From Hirschia maritima DSM 19733 (GTDB lineage: Bacteria; Pseudomonadota; Alphaproteobacteria; Caulobacterales; Hyphomonadaceae): a stretch of DNA of 64,000 bases. Below are positions 38,069 through 46,563 of this stretch, piece by piece. Location: positions 124,001 to 188,000 of the forward strand of contig NZ_KB899544.1 in the NCBI RefSeq assembly GCF_000378345.1, written 5' to 3'. Each line of letters starts with the position of its first letter. The stretch's first letter is position 1. A model generated the notes under the pieces. That model worked only from the letters and a program-made list of their open reading frames with translations. It made no database searches and was not told where the DNA came from. Both the position numbers and the translations under genes were made by a program.

Positions 38069-40420
38069 ATGAAGCGTCGTACATTCATTAAGGGTAGCAT
38101 CGCGAGTGCAGGAGCGGCTATGGCTGCGACCTGCGCCGGTAGAAATGCTTCCCAACGCGAAAATTTGGTTCAATTGACTCCGTTGGATGAGACAGTTGTC
38201 CAAGAAAAAAGGAACTGGTTGGGCACTGCCTATTGGGGCAATCGCCTTCAGGATTGGCAATACAAAAATGGTTGGATTGAGTGCCTCAATGGAAAACAAG
38301 ATTTTGAGGTAAGGACAGTTTCATTACTCACTCGAGAATTATTAGCAGATCATAAACCCGCGCGCATTCAATCAAAAGTAAGGTTGAGTGGGCAAGGGAA
38401 TGGATTTGCAGGATTTCTCATTGGAGTAGGCTCAGGAAATTTGGACTATCGTGCATCTGCGCTCGCCCAGAGGTCCGCTGGTGTTGGCGGTGGGTTCATG
38501 GCTGTTGTAGACGTTAATGGAGAGCTTAGTTTTAGAGATTTTTCAGCCTCAGACACGCCTCTGTTATATGAAAAATACGCACTGGATGAGAGTGTAAATG
38601 CTTCATCCCCTTTGCGAATTGGACAGGAAATTATTCTAGATTGTCATATTGATCCTACCTCAGACGGAAAATTTGATGTTCGTCTTTTATTGCTCGACGC
38701 AGCCACTAACTCAGAAATCGGATTTATAGTTCGTACGGCAGTAGATGCAGCTGATGTCACAGGTGGAATAATGTTACTGTCCTCGCCAGAAATTGGTGAA
38801 GCTGGCGCTCGTTGGAGTTTTACTGACCTTAAAACGGGGGGGACAAAAATTCATGCGGATGACACGAGAGGGCTGGGTCCGGTGATGGGGTGTCTTCACT
38901 CTCTCAATAGGAACGTCTTGAAACTAAGCGCACAGTTTATGCCTATTGATTTATCTCAGAATGCAGTCGCTCGACTGGATTATAAATTGGCTACAGAAAG
39001 CGAATGGACAGAGGGGCCTGTGAAGCCCATTGAAGATGGGTTCGTTGCGCTTTATCGATTGAGTGATTGGGATTTCACCAAAGATTTTGATTATCGAATA
39101 GTCTATCCAGAACAAGGAGTATCTTTGTTTGAAGGGCAGGTTGTTAAAGATCCTCAAAGCAGTCGACCTCTCAAGATAGCTCTATATTCGTGTATTATTC
39201 CTACAGCACGCGCGATTGATAATTCACGTCATCCAAAGCGTATGGCCGCGGAAAGAGAATTAGGGCGATACACGCCAGACAATATCTTTTTTCCACATTC
39301 GGAGTTGGTATCAAACTGTGATGCACATGACCCTGATCTTTATGTTTTTTGTGGAGATCAGTTTTATGAAACCTTTCCTACTCGTATCTCCAGAGGCGCG
39401 CCTGATGTAAAATTGGATACACTCTATAGATGGTATTTGTGGTATTGGACTTATCGCGAATCTGTTCGAAGCCGCCCTTCGATTATTTTGGCTGATGACC
39501 ATGACGTGCTTCAAGGAAATTTATGGGGGAATGAAGGTGTAGGGACACGTGAAAGCCGTGAAGAAGACGGAGGCTTTAAAGAAGATAAGGACCTAGTTCG
39601 GATGGTATATCGCATCGAGCATGGTCATAATCCAGATGCCTATGACCCGACACCCATCACCGGGGATATTCCTGTTACTTATGGAAGCTTTGTTTATGGT
39701 GGGACGAGTTTTGCGATCATAGAAGATCGTAAGTTTAAAACGCCACCCGATTATGAAACGCCTCCACTGGAAACGCGCGGTGAATTGCTTGGGCAAAGGC
39801 AGGAGGCATTTTTAGCTTCTTGGAAAGATCAGGATAAAGGTCTCCCAAAAGTTGTTATCACTGCATCTATTTGGGGCTCACCTCAAACTGGTGAAGATTT
39901 GGCACCATTGCTGGATTATGATGCAAATGGGTATCCACCCGATGGTCGTACACGTGCCGTAAAATTAGTTGCAGAGGCCAAGGCGTTGGTGTTGGCCGGA
40001 GATCAGCATTTGGGGATGGTTGCTCATCAAGGTCTTGATAGTTTTGATGATGGCGCATTGTTTTTTGCAGGGCCGGCAGCTGCAGCTTTTTGGCAGAGAT
40101 GGTTTGAAGGCAATGGTGAGCTAGAAAACAAGTATAAAGATGGAAAGAATACTGGAAATTTTGTCGATACATTCGGGAATAAAATGCGTGTTATGGCTGT
40201 TGCCAATCCCCAATTAACTCATGCGAATTTTGAAGCTGGAAATGAAAGTTGGGGTAAATTTCTAGCAGATAGAGAGCTTAAGAGTGAGGGGTATGGTTTG
40301 ATCAGAATCGATCATCAAACAAGAGAGCATACGCTCGAGTGTTGGCCATGGAATGCTGATCCGGCCCATGGAAACCAGTTTGACGGCTGGCCTGTCGTTG
40401 AGAAATTTGAAGTTCTATAA
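38069..40420 (+). CDS. PhoD-like metallophosphoesterase, Tat-exported
   Basis: A 783-residue periplasmic or surface protein. The N-terminus KRRTFIKGS is a twin-arginine signal. Residues of about 35-235 look like a lectin-type beta-sandwich (GGGFMAVVDVNG, GGIMLLSSPEIGEAGARWSF), then an FN3-like part, then a PhoD-type catalytic domain with FCGDQFYE, ILADDHDVLQGNLWG and VLAGDQHLG as metal sites. PhoD enzymes cleave phosphodiesters or monoesters. The unusual N-terminal sandwich and the agar locus suggest action on a polysaccharide substituent; that is inference. GGGAGGATGAA precedes the chosen ATG; the longer frame adds six residues. Confidence 0.88.
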   Translation: MKRRTFIKGSIASAGAAMAATCAGRNASQRENLVQLTPLDETVVQEKRNWLGTAYWGNRLQDWQYKNGWIECLNGKQDFEVRTVSLLTRELLADHKPARIQSKVRLSGQGNGFAGFLIGVGSGNLDYRASALAQRSAGVGGGFMAVVDVNGELSFRDFSASDTPLLYEKYALDESVNASSPLRIGQEIILDCHIDPTSDGKFDVRLLLLDAATNSEIGFIVRTAVDAADVTGGIMLLSSPEIGEAGARWSFTDLKTGGTKIHADDTRGLGPVMGCLHSLNRNVLKLSAQFMPIDLSQNAVARLDYKLATESEWTEGPVKPIEDGFVALYRLSDWDFTKDFDYRIVYPEQGVSLFEGQVVKDPQSSRPLKIALYSCIIPTARAIDNSRHPKRMAAERELGRYTPDNIFFPHSELVSNCDAHDPDLYVFCGDQFYETFPTRISRGAPDVKLDTLYRWYLWYWTYRESVRSRPSIILADDHDVLQGNLWGNEGVGTRESREEDGGFKEDKDLVRMVYRIEHGHNPDAYDPTPITGDIPVTYGSFVYGGTSFAIIEDRKFKTPPDYETPPLETRGELLGQRQEAFLASWKDQDKGLPKVVITASIWGSPQTGEDLAPLLDYDANGYPPDGRTRAVKLVAEAKALVLAGDQHLGMVAHQGLDSFDDGALFFAGPAAAAFWQRWFEGNGELENKYKDGKNTGNFVDTFGNKMRVMAVANPQLTHANFEAGNESWGKFLADRELKSEGYGLIRIDHQTREHTLECWPWNADPAHGNQFDGWPVVEKFEVL

Positions 40421-40455
40421 AAAAAGGAGGCGATTCATTACATATGAATCGCCTC
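40419..40455 (-). terminator. intrinsic terminator between PhoD-like and second agarase genes
   Basis: GAGGCGATTCAT (40427-40438) and ATGAATCGCCTC (40444-40455) form a perfect 12-bp stem with a 5-base loop. Seven A on the left give a T run when read on the minus strand, so it serves the agarase gene; it may also slow plus-strand readthrough. Confidence 0.9.
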
Positions 40456-40500
40456 AGTTATTCTGTTTCGGGACGTGAAACAAAATGTAAGGAAGAATTT

Positions 40501-42843
40501 CTATTCAGTTGTGAGGTCACCATACCGACGTGTGTACAGGTTGGTGTTGAGATCTTGAGCGGCTTTTACCATCTCCTCATATGGCGTATCTGTTACTGAC
40601 ACGAAGCCGACATTGTAATTTTCACCGTCATAAGCGCGCCCCGTAATTGGAGAGTCTATATACTGGAACCAGTGCGCACCAATAAAGTATGGATTATCGA
40701 TCACTGTTTCCATGTATTCTTTGAACATGCGGCCGCGATCTTTTTGGTTTGTCGCCATCACTAGGCCTGGGTGGTACAAGCCTGTATCAAGCGATCCCAT
40801 GTGGAATTCACCAATAATGCTTGGCATGTCGACGTCTTTTAGAAACTCCCAATTGGTTTTATGCGGAGCTTCTTTGTACTCATTGTAGCTCATGACATCA
40901 GAATATTTCATTGCTGCCTTGACCACTTCAGGTGTGCGGCCCCAGCTTGCAAATCTTGCTCCCATATACATGTGATTAGGCATGACGTCGTTGATTGCTG
41001 CATCAACAACGCGGAAGTATTCAGATGCGTAAGCTTCCAACAGTACGGCGTAGTCTGATTGACGTTCAATGCTGTGGGATTTCAATTCAATTCCAGCGGA
41101 TAAATCATCCCAAGAGGCAAGTTCCAAAGACCATGCTTCATTGAAGGCGGCGATACTGGAGTACTTTTCTTTAAGCAGGCGAGTAAATTCAGCTTTAGTA
41201 GGGCTTTCACTATCTTGGCGTGAAAGTGTGTTGATCACAATGCCGTATTGGCCCTCTGGTGATCCCATACGGCCCCAACTTTTTTCATTGTCTATGAAAA
41301 CACCGATACACCATTCATTGCCTTTGACTTCTTCAGCAATAACTTCGGCTGTTATGTTAGCGCGCTTGACGAATTCTGGATCAAACGGGTCTGGAAGGGG
41401 AGACCAAAAATCATCTCCACTACTGACTGTTTTAAAGTCTCCAATAATCCATCCATTCGCAAAGTACGGATAACGATTGTTTTGATAGAATGATGGATCA
41501 ACCCAATTTCCAAAAGATGTAAAGCCCCAATCCAACATACGGTCGATCGTAACTTGTCTCCAGTTATCCATATAAGATTCAGGAGTAGCTTCACCATATT
41601 TTCGTTCTAGGTTGGCGCGGTAGAAGCTAAATGTTTCGCCTTGTTTCAGTGGGCCTGTATGAGCACCGCGTCTATATCCATAATGATCCGATAGCTCATC
41701 TTCATAATCAGGAAGCCAAGTGAACATATTCGAGCGAAGCTCAGATGCCGTAAAACGGCCTGGAACTGCGCTATTCGGAGCGCGGTTTAGGCCTTTGGAA
41801 TCTTCCGGTGTTACATCATCTTTGTCTGGTTGAACGAGTAATTCCTGCGGGAAGTCCATACCTGTCATAGTTGAGGTATTGGACATGCGAATATTTGCGA
41901 TACCCGTTGAGAAGAATAGATAACCCTCAGGGTCTACAAGAGCCCATTTTCCATCGACCTTTTCTGTGCGGAAATACCCTGTACCGTCGAGTTTGGGGCC
42001 GTTGAGCCAACCGCCATACTTAGAGCGGTCCTTCATCTTGCCGTCTTTGAGAGAAGCTAGCTCTTCTTCCATCTTGTCGACAAGTTCTTCGTCACTATGG
42101 ATTTTGAAGGAGTACTCTGTTTTAGCACTCTGGCCGTATTTATCGACTATGTTGGACAAGTAGAGGGGATCGGTTTCTGCATTTGCAATCAAACGAATGT
42201 TGTCGATCGTGATATTGCGGTCATGTAAAAGAGAATCTGTATTTACACCGAATTGCGTGATTTTGCTGAGGTCCAGTTGTTCAGTTCCCCACATCCAGAT
42301 GAATTTAGTTGCGTCAGATGCTAAGGCTGATGGATTGTCTCTCAATCCTGAATCTAAATCTATATCTGCACTCTTGAGATCGACAAAATATGTTTTTGCG
42401 TCTCCTTTGGGAATAACAACGCTCCGGGTGAATGAATTGCCATTCGCGTCGGCGGCATTGAAAAATAGTTGAGTAGAGTGATCCCCTGGATTTCCAATGT
42501 CGAAGGCAATTCCCAAGCTTTCGTGTCCACTCCAATCCCAGCTTTGAGGGGCTCTTACAGCAATTCCAGAGTATGTATTTTCTTTTCCATGAAGTTCCGC
42601 GGCTAGGACATTGTTTCCGTCAATTTCCTCAATAACTAACGTTGCATTGCCGCCATTTATCTCAGGTGGAATGCTTCCGTCTTCAAAGTCCCAAAGCAAT
42701 ACTTCGCTTTGTTTTGGGGCACTTTCTACATTTTCTAAGGCATTAATTTTGTTGGATTGATCAGTCTCTACGGTAGAACAAGCATATGTAAATGTGATTG
42801 CAGATATTCCCGCCAGTAGTGAACAAATTCTATTTTTGATCAT
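40501..42843 (-). CDS. GH50-type beta-agarase, exported (copy 2)
   Basis: A 780-residue paralogue of the agarase at 23952-26264 with the same layout: signal peptide (possible lipidation at YAC), N-terminal beta-sandwich (VLLWDFEDGSIPPEINGG onward), then a TIM barrel with DPEGYLFFSTGIANIRM, WGFTSFGNWVD, FIDNEKSWG (acid/base Glu), SIIGEFHMGS (nucleophile Glu) and GAHWFQYIDSPITGRAYDGE. It stands alone with its own regulon palindrome 17 bp upstream of the start and its own terminator. Start taken at the ATG at 42843 behind GGGAGG; the longer frame would run through the palindrome. Two copies may split endo/exo or neutral/sulfated agar work. Confidence 0.92.
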   Translation of the reverse strand: MIKNRICSLLAGISAITFTYACSTVETDQSNKINALENVESAPKQSEVLLWDFEDGSIPPEINGGNATLVIEEIDGNNVLAAELHGKENTYSGIAVRAPQSWDWSGHESLGIAFDIGNPGDHSTQLFFNAADANGNSFTRSVVIPKGDAKTYFVDLKSADIDLDSGLRDNPSALASDATKFIWMWGTEQLDLSKITQFGVNTDSLLHDRNITIDNIRLIANAETDPLYLSNIVDKYGQSAKTEYSFKIHSDEELVDKMEEELASLKDGKMKDRSKYGGWLNGPKLDGTGYFRTEKVDGKWALVDPEGYLFFSTGIANIRMSNTSTMTGMDFPQELLVQPDKDDVTPEDSKGLNRAPNSAVPGRFTASELRSNMFTWLPDYEDELSDHYGYRRGAHTGPLKQGETFSFYRANLERKYGEATPESYMDNWRQVTIDRMLDWGFTSFGNWVDPSFYQNNRYPYFANGWIIGDFKTVSSGDDFWSPLPDPFDPEFVKRANITAEVIAEEVKGNEWCIGVFIDNEKSWGRMGSPEGQYGIVINTLSRQDSESPTKAEFTRLLKEKYSSIAAFNEAWSLELASWDDLSAGIELKSHSIERQSDYAVLLEAYASEYFRVVDAAINDVMPNHMYMGARFASWGRTPEVVKAAMKYSDVMSYNEYKEAPHKTNWEFLKDVDMPSIIGEFHMGSLDTGLYHPGLVMATNQKDRGRMFKEYMETVIDNPYFIGAHWFQYIDSPITGRAYDGENYNVGFVSVTDTPYEEMVKAAQDLNTNLYTRRYGDLTTE

Positions 42844-42859
42844 CAATGCCTCCCGGTTT

Positions 42860-42871
42860 ATTGTCAACAAT
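42860..42871. promoter_or_regulatory. regulon palindrome (site 4, exact)
   Basis: ATTGTCAACAAT, both half-sites exact, right upstream of the ribosome site of the second agarase. A bound repressor here would block initiation or elongation. The same 12-mer occurs at 52189 in front of the TonB receptor. Confidence 0.7.
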
Positions 42872-43008
42872 ATACTATTTTGCATAAACTACCTATTTTG
42901 AAGGAGAAAGCAATAGGCAGGACGTTATACGAGCGAGACAAGCAGGGTGAGGCAGGCCATTTTATGAATTAATCGCTAGCCTTGCCAATTTAAGTGATAT
43001 CAGTAAAT

Positions 43009-43020
43009 ATTGCATACAAT
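43009..43020. promoter_or_regulatory. regulon palindrome (site 5, one mismatch)
   Basis: ATTGCATACAAT, 27 bp before the FG-GAP lipoprotein start. It sits within the longer, nearly exact 15-base segment ending ACAATAAACAA shared with site 3. Confidence 0.6.
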
Positions 43021-43047
43021 AAACAAAAAATACATTGGGAGGAATCA

Positions 43048-45009
43048 GTGCGATTAACGAGCAAAACCGCCACTGCAATCATGATATTGCTTTCTGGTTG
43101 TCAGGGTAATGAGATAACTGAACACGAATCTAAAGGGATTGAGTTTGTTGAAATCACTGATGAAATTGGATTGAAGTCGGTTCCAACATGGAAGTATGGC
43201 GGCCCGGCAATTGCGGATTTGAATCATGATGGTCATTATGAATTTCTATTGACCAATCACCATATAGAGCCTGCGCAGCTTTTTTGGGGACAAAAAGATG
43301 GAAACATCCGGGAGCATAATGTCCCCATCGCAAAGTTTGACGTTCATGGAATAGCGCCTGGTGATTATGATGGCGATGGTGACAATGATGTTTTGGTATC
43401 TCTTGGAGGGGGGAATGGATCAAAACCGCAACCTCCTAGATTATTGCGCAATGATGACGGAAAATTCGTTGATGTCACTGATGAGGTTGGGATTGCACAC
43501 TTAGGCGCTAGAGGTCGATCGGTGCGCTGGGTGGATATGGATCTAGATGGTGACCTAGATTTTCTACAAATCAATGCTCGGCAAGTTGTTGGTGAAGACA
43601 TGCCGCGAAACATCCTCTTTGAGAACCTTGGGGACGGAAGTTTCAAATACCGTGAAGGTGGAGAATTTGAAAATATCGAAGCTGAACGAGTATTACTTAC
43701 TGATTTTAATAATGATCACATTACAGATTTGATTTTGTTTTCTCCGTTATCAATCTGGCAAGGCCAAACTGGGTTTGGTTTTGAAGAAGTAACGGAAGCA
43801 ATTCTTCCAGAAAATGTTCGTTCTGCGGAACACGTTATGGCAGTCGCTGACGCGGATATCGACAATGATGGAGATTTAGATCTCTACATTGCACGGGGCA
43901 AAACATATTATGAAATTGCCAACAATTCTTACCATTTTGACCGCGTATCCGGTCGATTGGATATACGCGATGAAGGCAATAAAGGTCATGACGGTATAGG
44001 TTTTTTAGCTGGCGAAGAAATAACTTTATCTGATTTTTCTCACTGGGCGCGCGGAACTAATATGACGTTTCCTGTCTATCTGGGTGCAGATAAAACTGTG
44101 CTTGATGTTCCACCTTTGCCCGATGGATATCGTCGAGATAGTGGAAAAGTCATTGAAGGTGTGCCTTCTTCACCAGTTATGGTTCCTGCTGAAGCTGCAT
44201 TAGGCTTTCCTGAAACGTTTAAAGAGAACGGCTGGTATCTTGGCTATATAGGAAATGGTCAATGGCGAATGGAGTGGCACTTAGATGCCAATTTAGCATG
44301 GGATATTCGTGCCTCCATTCAGGGGGTAAGCCGCGTTCGAGCCGACTGGCAGCCTCAAAAGCTCGATGTTCCTGATTTGCTTCTCAAAAATGATGGGGGT
44401 CAATTTATTGATATTTCTCAGAATTTACCGGTGGAAAGTAGAGGGAATAACTGGGGAGTTACAAACGGTGACTTCAACAATGATGGCTTGTCTGATTTCT
44501 TTGTTTTTCGTTTTGGAGAGTTGCGAAAACGTGTGCAAGACGCATTGATGGTAAATCAAGGTGATATGTCATTTTTGAGTAACCTAGTGCATGGCGCTAA
44601 TGTTCTAGACCAGGGTGGTCATGGAGATATGGGAGCGGCATTTGATTATGATTTTGATGGTCGAGTTGATCTGCTATCGGGAGATGACGATGACGGCAGG
44701 TGGCACCTTTACAAGAACGAAACAGAGTTCGAAGGTAGCAATTATGCATTGTTTCGCATTGGGTATTCCACAGCGGGTGTAGACCCTTATGCTGCTGAAA
44801 TCACTATCAAAACGCCCAATAAAACCTTGTTTAAGCGAATTGGATCAGCTGGGGCAGTGCACTCGCAGAGCCAGTTAAACATTGTGCATTTTGGTTTAGG
44901 TGATGATGAAAAGATTAATTCAGTGAATATTCGTTGGAGAACTGGAGAAGAGATAGAGCTGGATGATGCCCAATTGAATCAGCTTATATCGGTGGGGAAA
45001 TTCGATTAG
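43048..45009 (+). CDS. FG-GAP/VCBS-repeat lipoprotein with UnbV/ASPIC C-terminal domain
   Basis: A roughly 653-residue exported protein. The lipobox MILLSGC follows a short signal. At least seven FG-GAP type calcium-binding repeats are visible (DLNHDGHYEF, DYDGDGDNDV, DMDLDGDLDF, DFNNDHITDL, DADIDNDGDLDL, DFNNDGLSDF, DYDFDGRVDL), implying a beta-propeller. The last 75 residues, with GSAGAVHSQSQ and VNIRW, form an ASPIC/UnbV domain. Start is the GTG at 43048 with GGGAGGAA upstream; the longer frame would overlap the regulon palindrome. Role unproven; surface binding or presentation of polysaccharide is plausible. A halogenase-like gene follows. Confidence 0.88.
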   Translation: MRLTSKTATAIMILLSGCQGNEITEHESKGIEFVEITDEIGLKSVPTWKYGGPAIADLNHDGHYEFLLTNHHIEPAQLFWGQKDGNIREHNVPIAKFDVHGIAPGDYDGDGDNDVLVSLGGGNGSKPQPPRLLRNDDGKFVDVTDEVGIAHLGARGRSVRWVDMDLDGDLDFLQINARQVVGEDMPRNILFENLGDGSFKYREGGEFENIEAERVLLTDFNNDHITDLILFSPLSIWQGQTGFGFEEVTEAILPENVRSAEHVMAVADADIDNDGDLDLYIARGKTYYEIANNSYHFDRVSGRLDIRDEGNKGHDGIGFLAGEEITLSDFSHWARGTNMTFPVYLGADKTVLDVPPLPDGYRRDSGKVIEGVPSSPVMVPAEAALGFPETFKENGWYLGYIGNGQWRMEWHLDANLAWDIRASIQGVSRVRADWQPQKLDVPDLLLKNDGGQFIDISQNLPVESRGNNWGVTNGDFNNDGLSDFFVFRFGELRKRVQDALMVNQGDMSFLSNLVHGANVLDQGGHGDMGAAFDYDFDGRVDLLSGDDDDGRWHLYKNETEFEGSNYALFRIGYSTAGVDPYAAEITIKTPNKTLFKRIGSAGAVHSQSQLNIVHFGLGDDEKINSVNIRWRTGEEIELDDAQLNQLISVGKFD

Positions 45010-45045
45010 AAACTGTGTTGTTAATGCGTATTTGTGAGAAACTTG

Positions 45046-46560
45046 ATGTCGGACTCTAAACCGTTGAAAATTGTGATACTGGGCGGAGGTACAGCTGGCT
45101 GGGTGAGTGCGGCTATACTATCTAAAGGCCTTGCAGAGACAGGAAATTCAGTCACTGTCGTTGATACTGCTGAAATTCCCACCATTGGTGTAGGTGAAGC
45201 AAGTATTCCTACAATCTATGAACTGCTCAGAAACGTCGGTCTCTCTGATGCTGATTTGATAAAAGAAGCTGAGGCGACTTTTAAATACGGAATTCAATTT
45301 GAAAATTGGTCCAAGGTCGGTGAAAGCTATATGCATAGTTTCGGCAATATGGGGCACAACCTTAAGGGGATTGAGTTTTTCAAGATTTGGTTGAGTTCTG
45401 CGCAATACTTCTCAAGTCGAGATTTAACACCTTTTATGCCGTCCGCTGTTGCTGCATACGCTGACCGTTTTGCGCGTGTTGCTGTGCGTCCTGATAATGC
45501 AGAGCCGCATCAGTATTATCCAATGTGTGAGATTAGCTATGCACTTCATTTTGATGCGGCTTTGTTGGCGCGTCTGTTAAAACGAAAATCTCTTGAAAAT
45601 GGGGCGTCCCACCTTTCGAAACATGTGGTTGATGTCATTTCTGATGAAACTGGAATATCGGCCCTAAAAACGGATGATGGTGAGTTGATAGAGGCAGATG
45701 TTTTTGTCGATTGCTCGGGAATGAGAGGTGTTTTATCACGCCAAGAGCTGGCAAGCGATTTTGAGAACTGGCAGTCTTTTTTGCCTTGCGATACTGCTAT
45801 TGCAGTGCAAACAGAACTGACAAAGACGCCGCGCCTTTACACGCGTTCTATAGCGCATGAAGCGGGTTGGAGGTGGGAAATACAACTCCAAAACCGCACA
45901 GGGAATGGTATTGTTTATTGTTCCGATTTTATGAGTGAAGATCAAGCAACTTCAAAGCTATTGTCTGAAGTTGAGGGAAAGCTCATAAATGAACCTCGGA
46001 AAATTCCTTTCAAAACAGGGCGCCTGAATAATCCGTGGCAAAAAAACTGCGTTGCCATTGGACTTTCTGCTGGTTTCCTCGAGCCTTTGGAATCCACAAG
46101 CATTCATTTGATTTGTAAATATGCGAATTTGTTGGGAGAGGCTCTTGGAAAAGGAGAGCTGACTCACGAAACTTCTGATGAATTTAATATGGAATGGCGG
46201 CGTGAAACTGAAGAAATTCGCGATTTTTTGATGGCGCATTATGTAGTTAATCAGCGGGACGAACCGTTTTGGAAAAAAATGCAGACTTGCGAACAAACGG
46301 CAGGTCTCAAAAGGTATCTTTCTGAACTGCATTCAATGGGATGGTTGAGCCTATCTGATCAAGCATTATTTGGGCATGATAGCTGGTTTGAAGTTTTGGT
46401 GGGGCAGGGCTTTAACTTTGATTATCAGAAGTTTTCCGTGCAGCCGGCTCAAGCACAGCAACATATTGGTTTTCTACAAAATGTCGCTGGTGCTGTTCAG
46501 GCTGAGGTTGGTAAAATCCAAAATTCGCATAAATCAATGATAGAAAGTCTGAGAGATTAG
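45046..46560 (+). CDS. tryptophan halogenase-like flavoprotein (copy 1)
   Basis: A 504-residue protein of the FAD-dependent tryptophan halogenase family. FAD motif ILGGGTAGW, Lys80 (ATFKYGIQF) at the position of the catalytic Lys, and GFLEPLESTSIHL with the conserved Glu are present. The family's WxWxIP motif reads WRWEIQ, with Gln replacing Pro. Such genes are common beside TonB receptors and sugar genes in Caulobacter, Xanthomonas and Alteromonas relatives, where their chemistry is not well established. Start at the ATG at 45046; a GTG four codons earlier is possible. It follows the FG-GAP gene in one transcript. Confidence 0.9.
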   Translation: MSDSKPLKIVILGGGTAGWVSAAILSKGLAETGNSVTVVDTAEIPTIGVGEASIPTIYELLRNVGLSDADLIKEAEATFKYGIQFENWSKVGESYMHSFGNMGHNLKGIEFFKIWLSSAQYFSSRDLTPFMPSAVAAYADRFARVAVRPDNAEPHQYYPMCEISYALHFDAALLARLLKRKSLENGASHLSKHVVDVISDETGISALKTDDGELIEADVFVDCSGMRGVLSRQELASDFENWQSFLPCDTAIAVQTELTKTPRLYTRSIAHEAGWRWEIQLQNRTGNGIVYCSDFMSEDQATSKLLSEVEGKLINEPRKIPFKTGRLNNPWQKNCVAIGLSAGFLEPLESTSIHLICKYANLLGEALGKGELTHETSDEFNMEWRRETEEIRDFLMAHYVVNQRDEPFWKKMQTCEQTAGLKRYLSELHSMGWLSLSDQALFGHDSWFEVLVGQGFNFDYQKFSVQPAQAQQHIGFLQNVAGAVQAEVGKIQNSHKSMIESLRD

Positions 46561-46563
46561 GTT

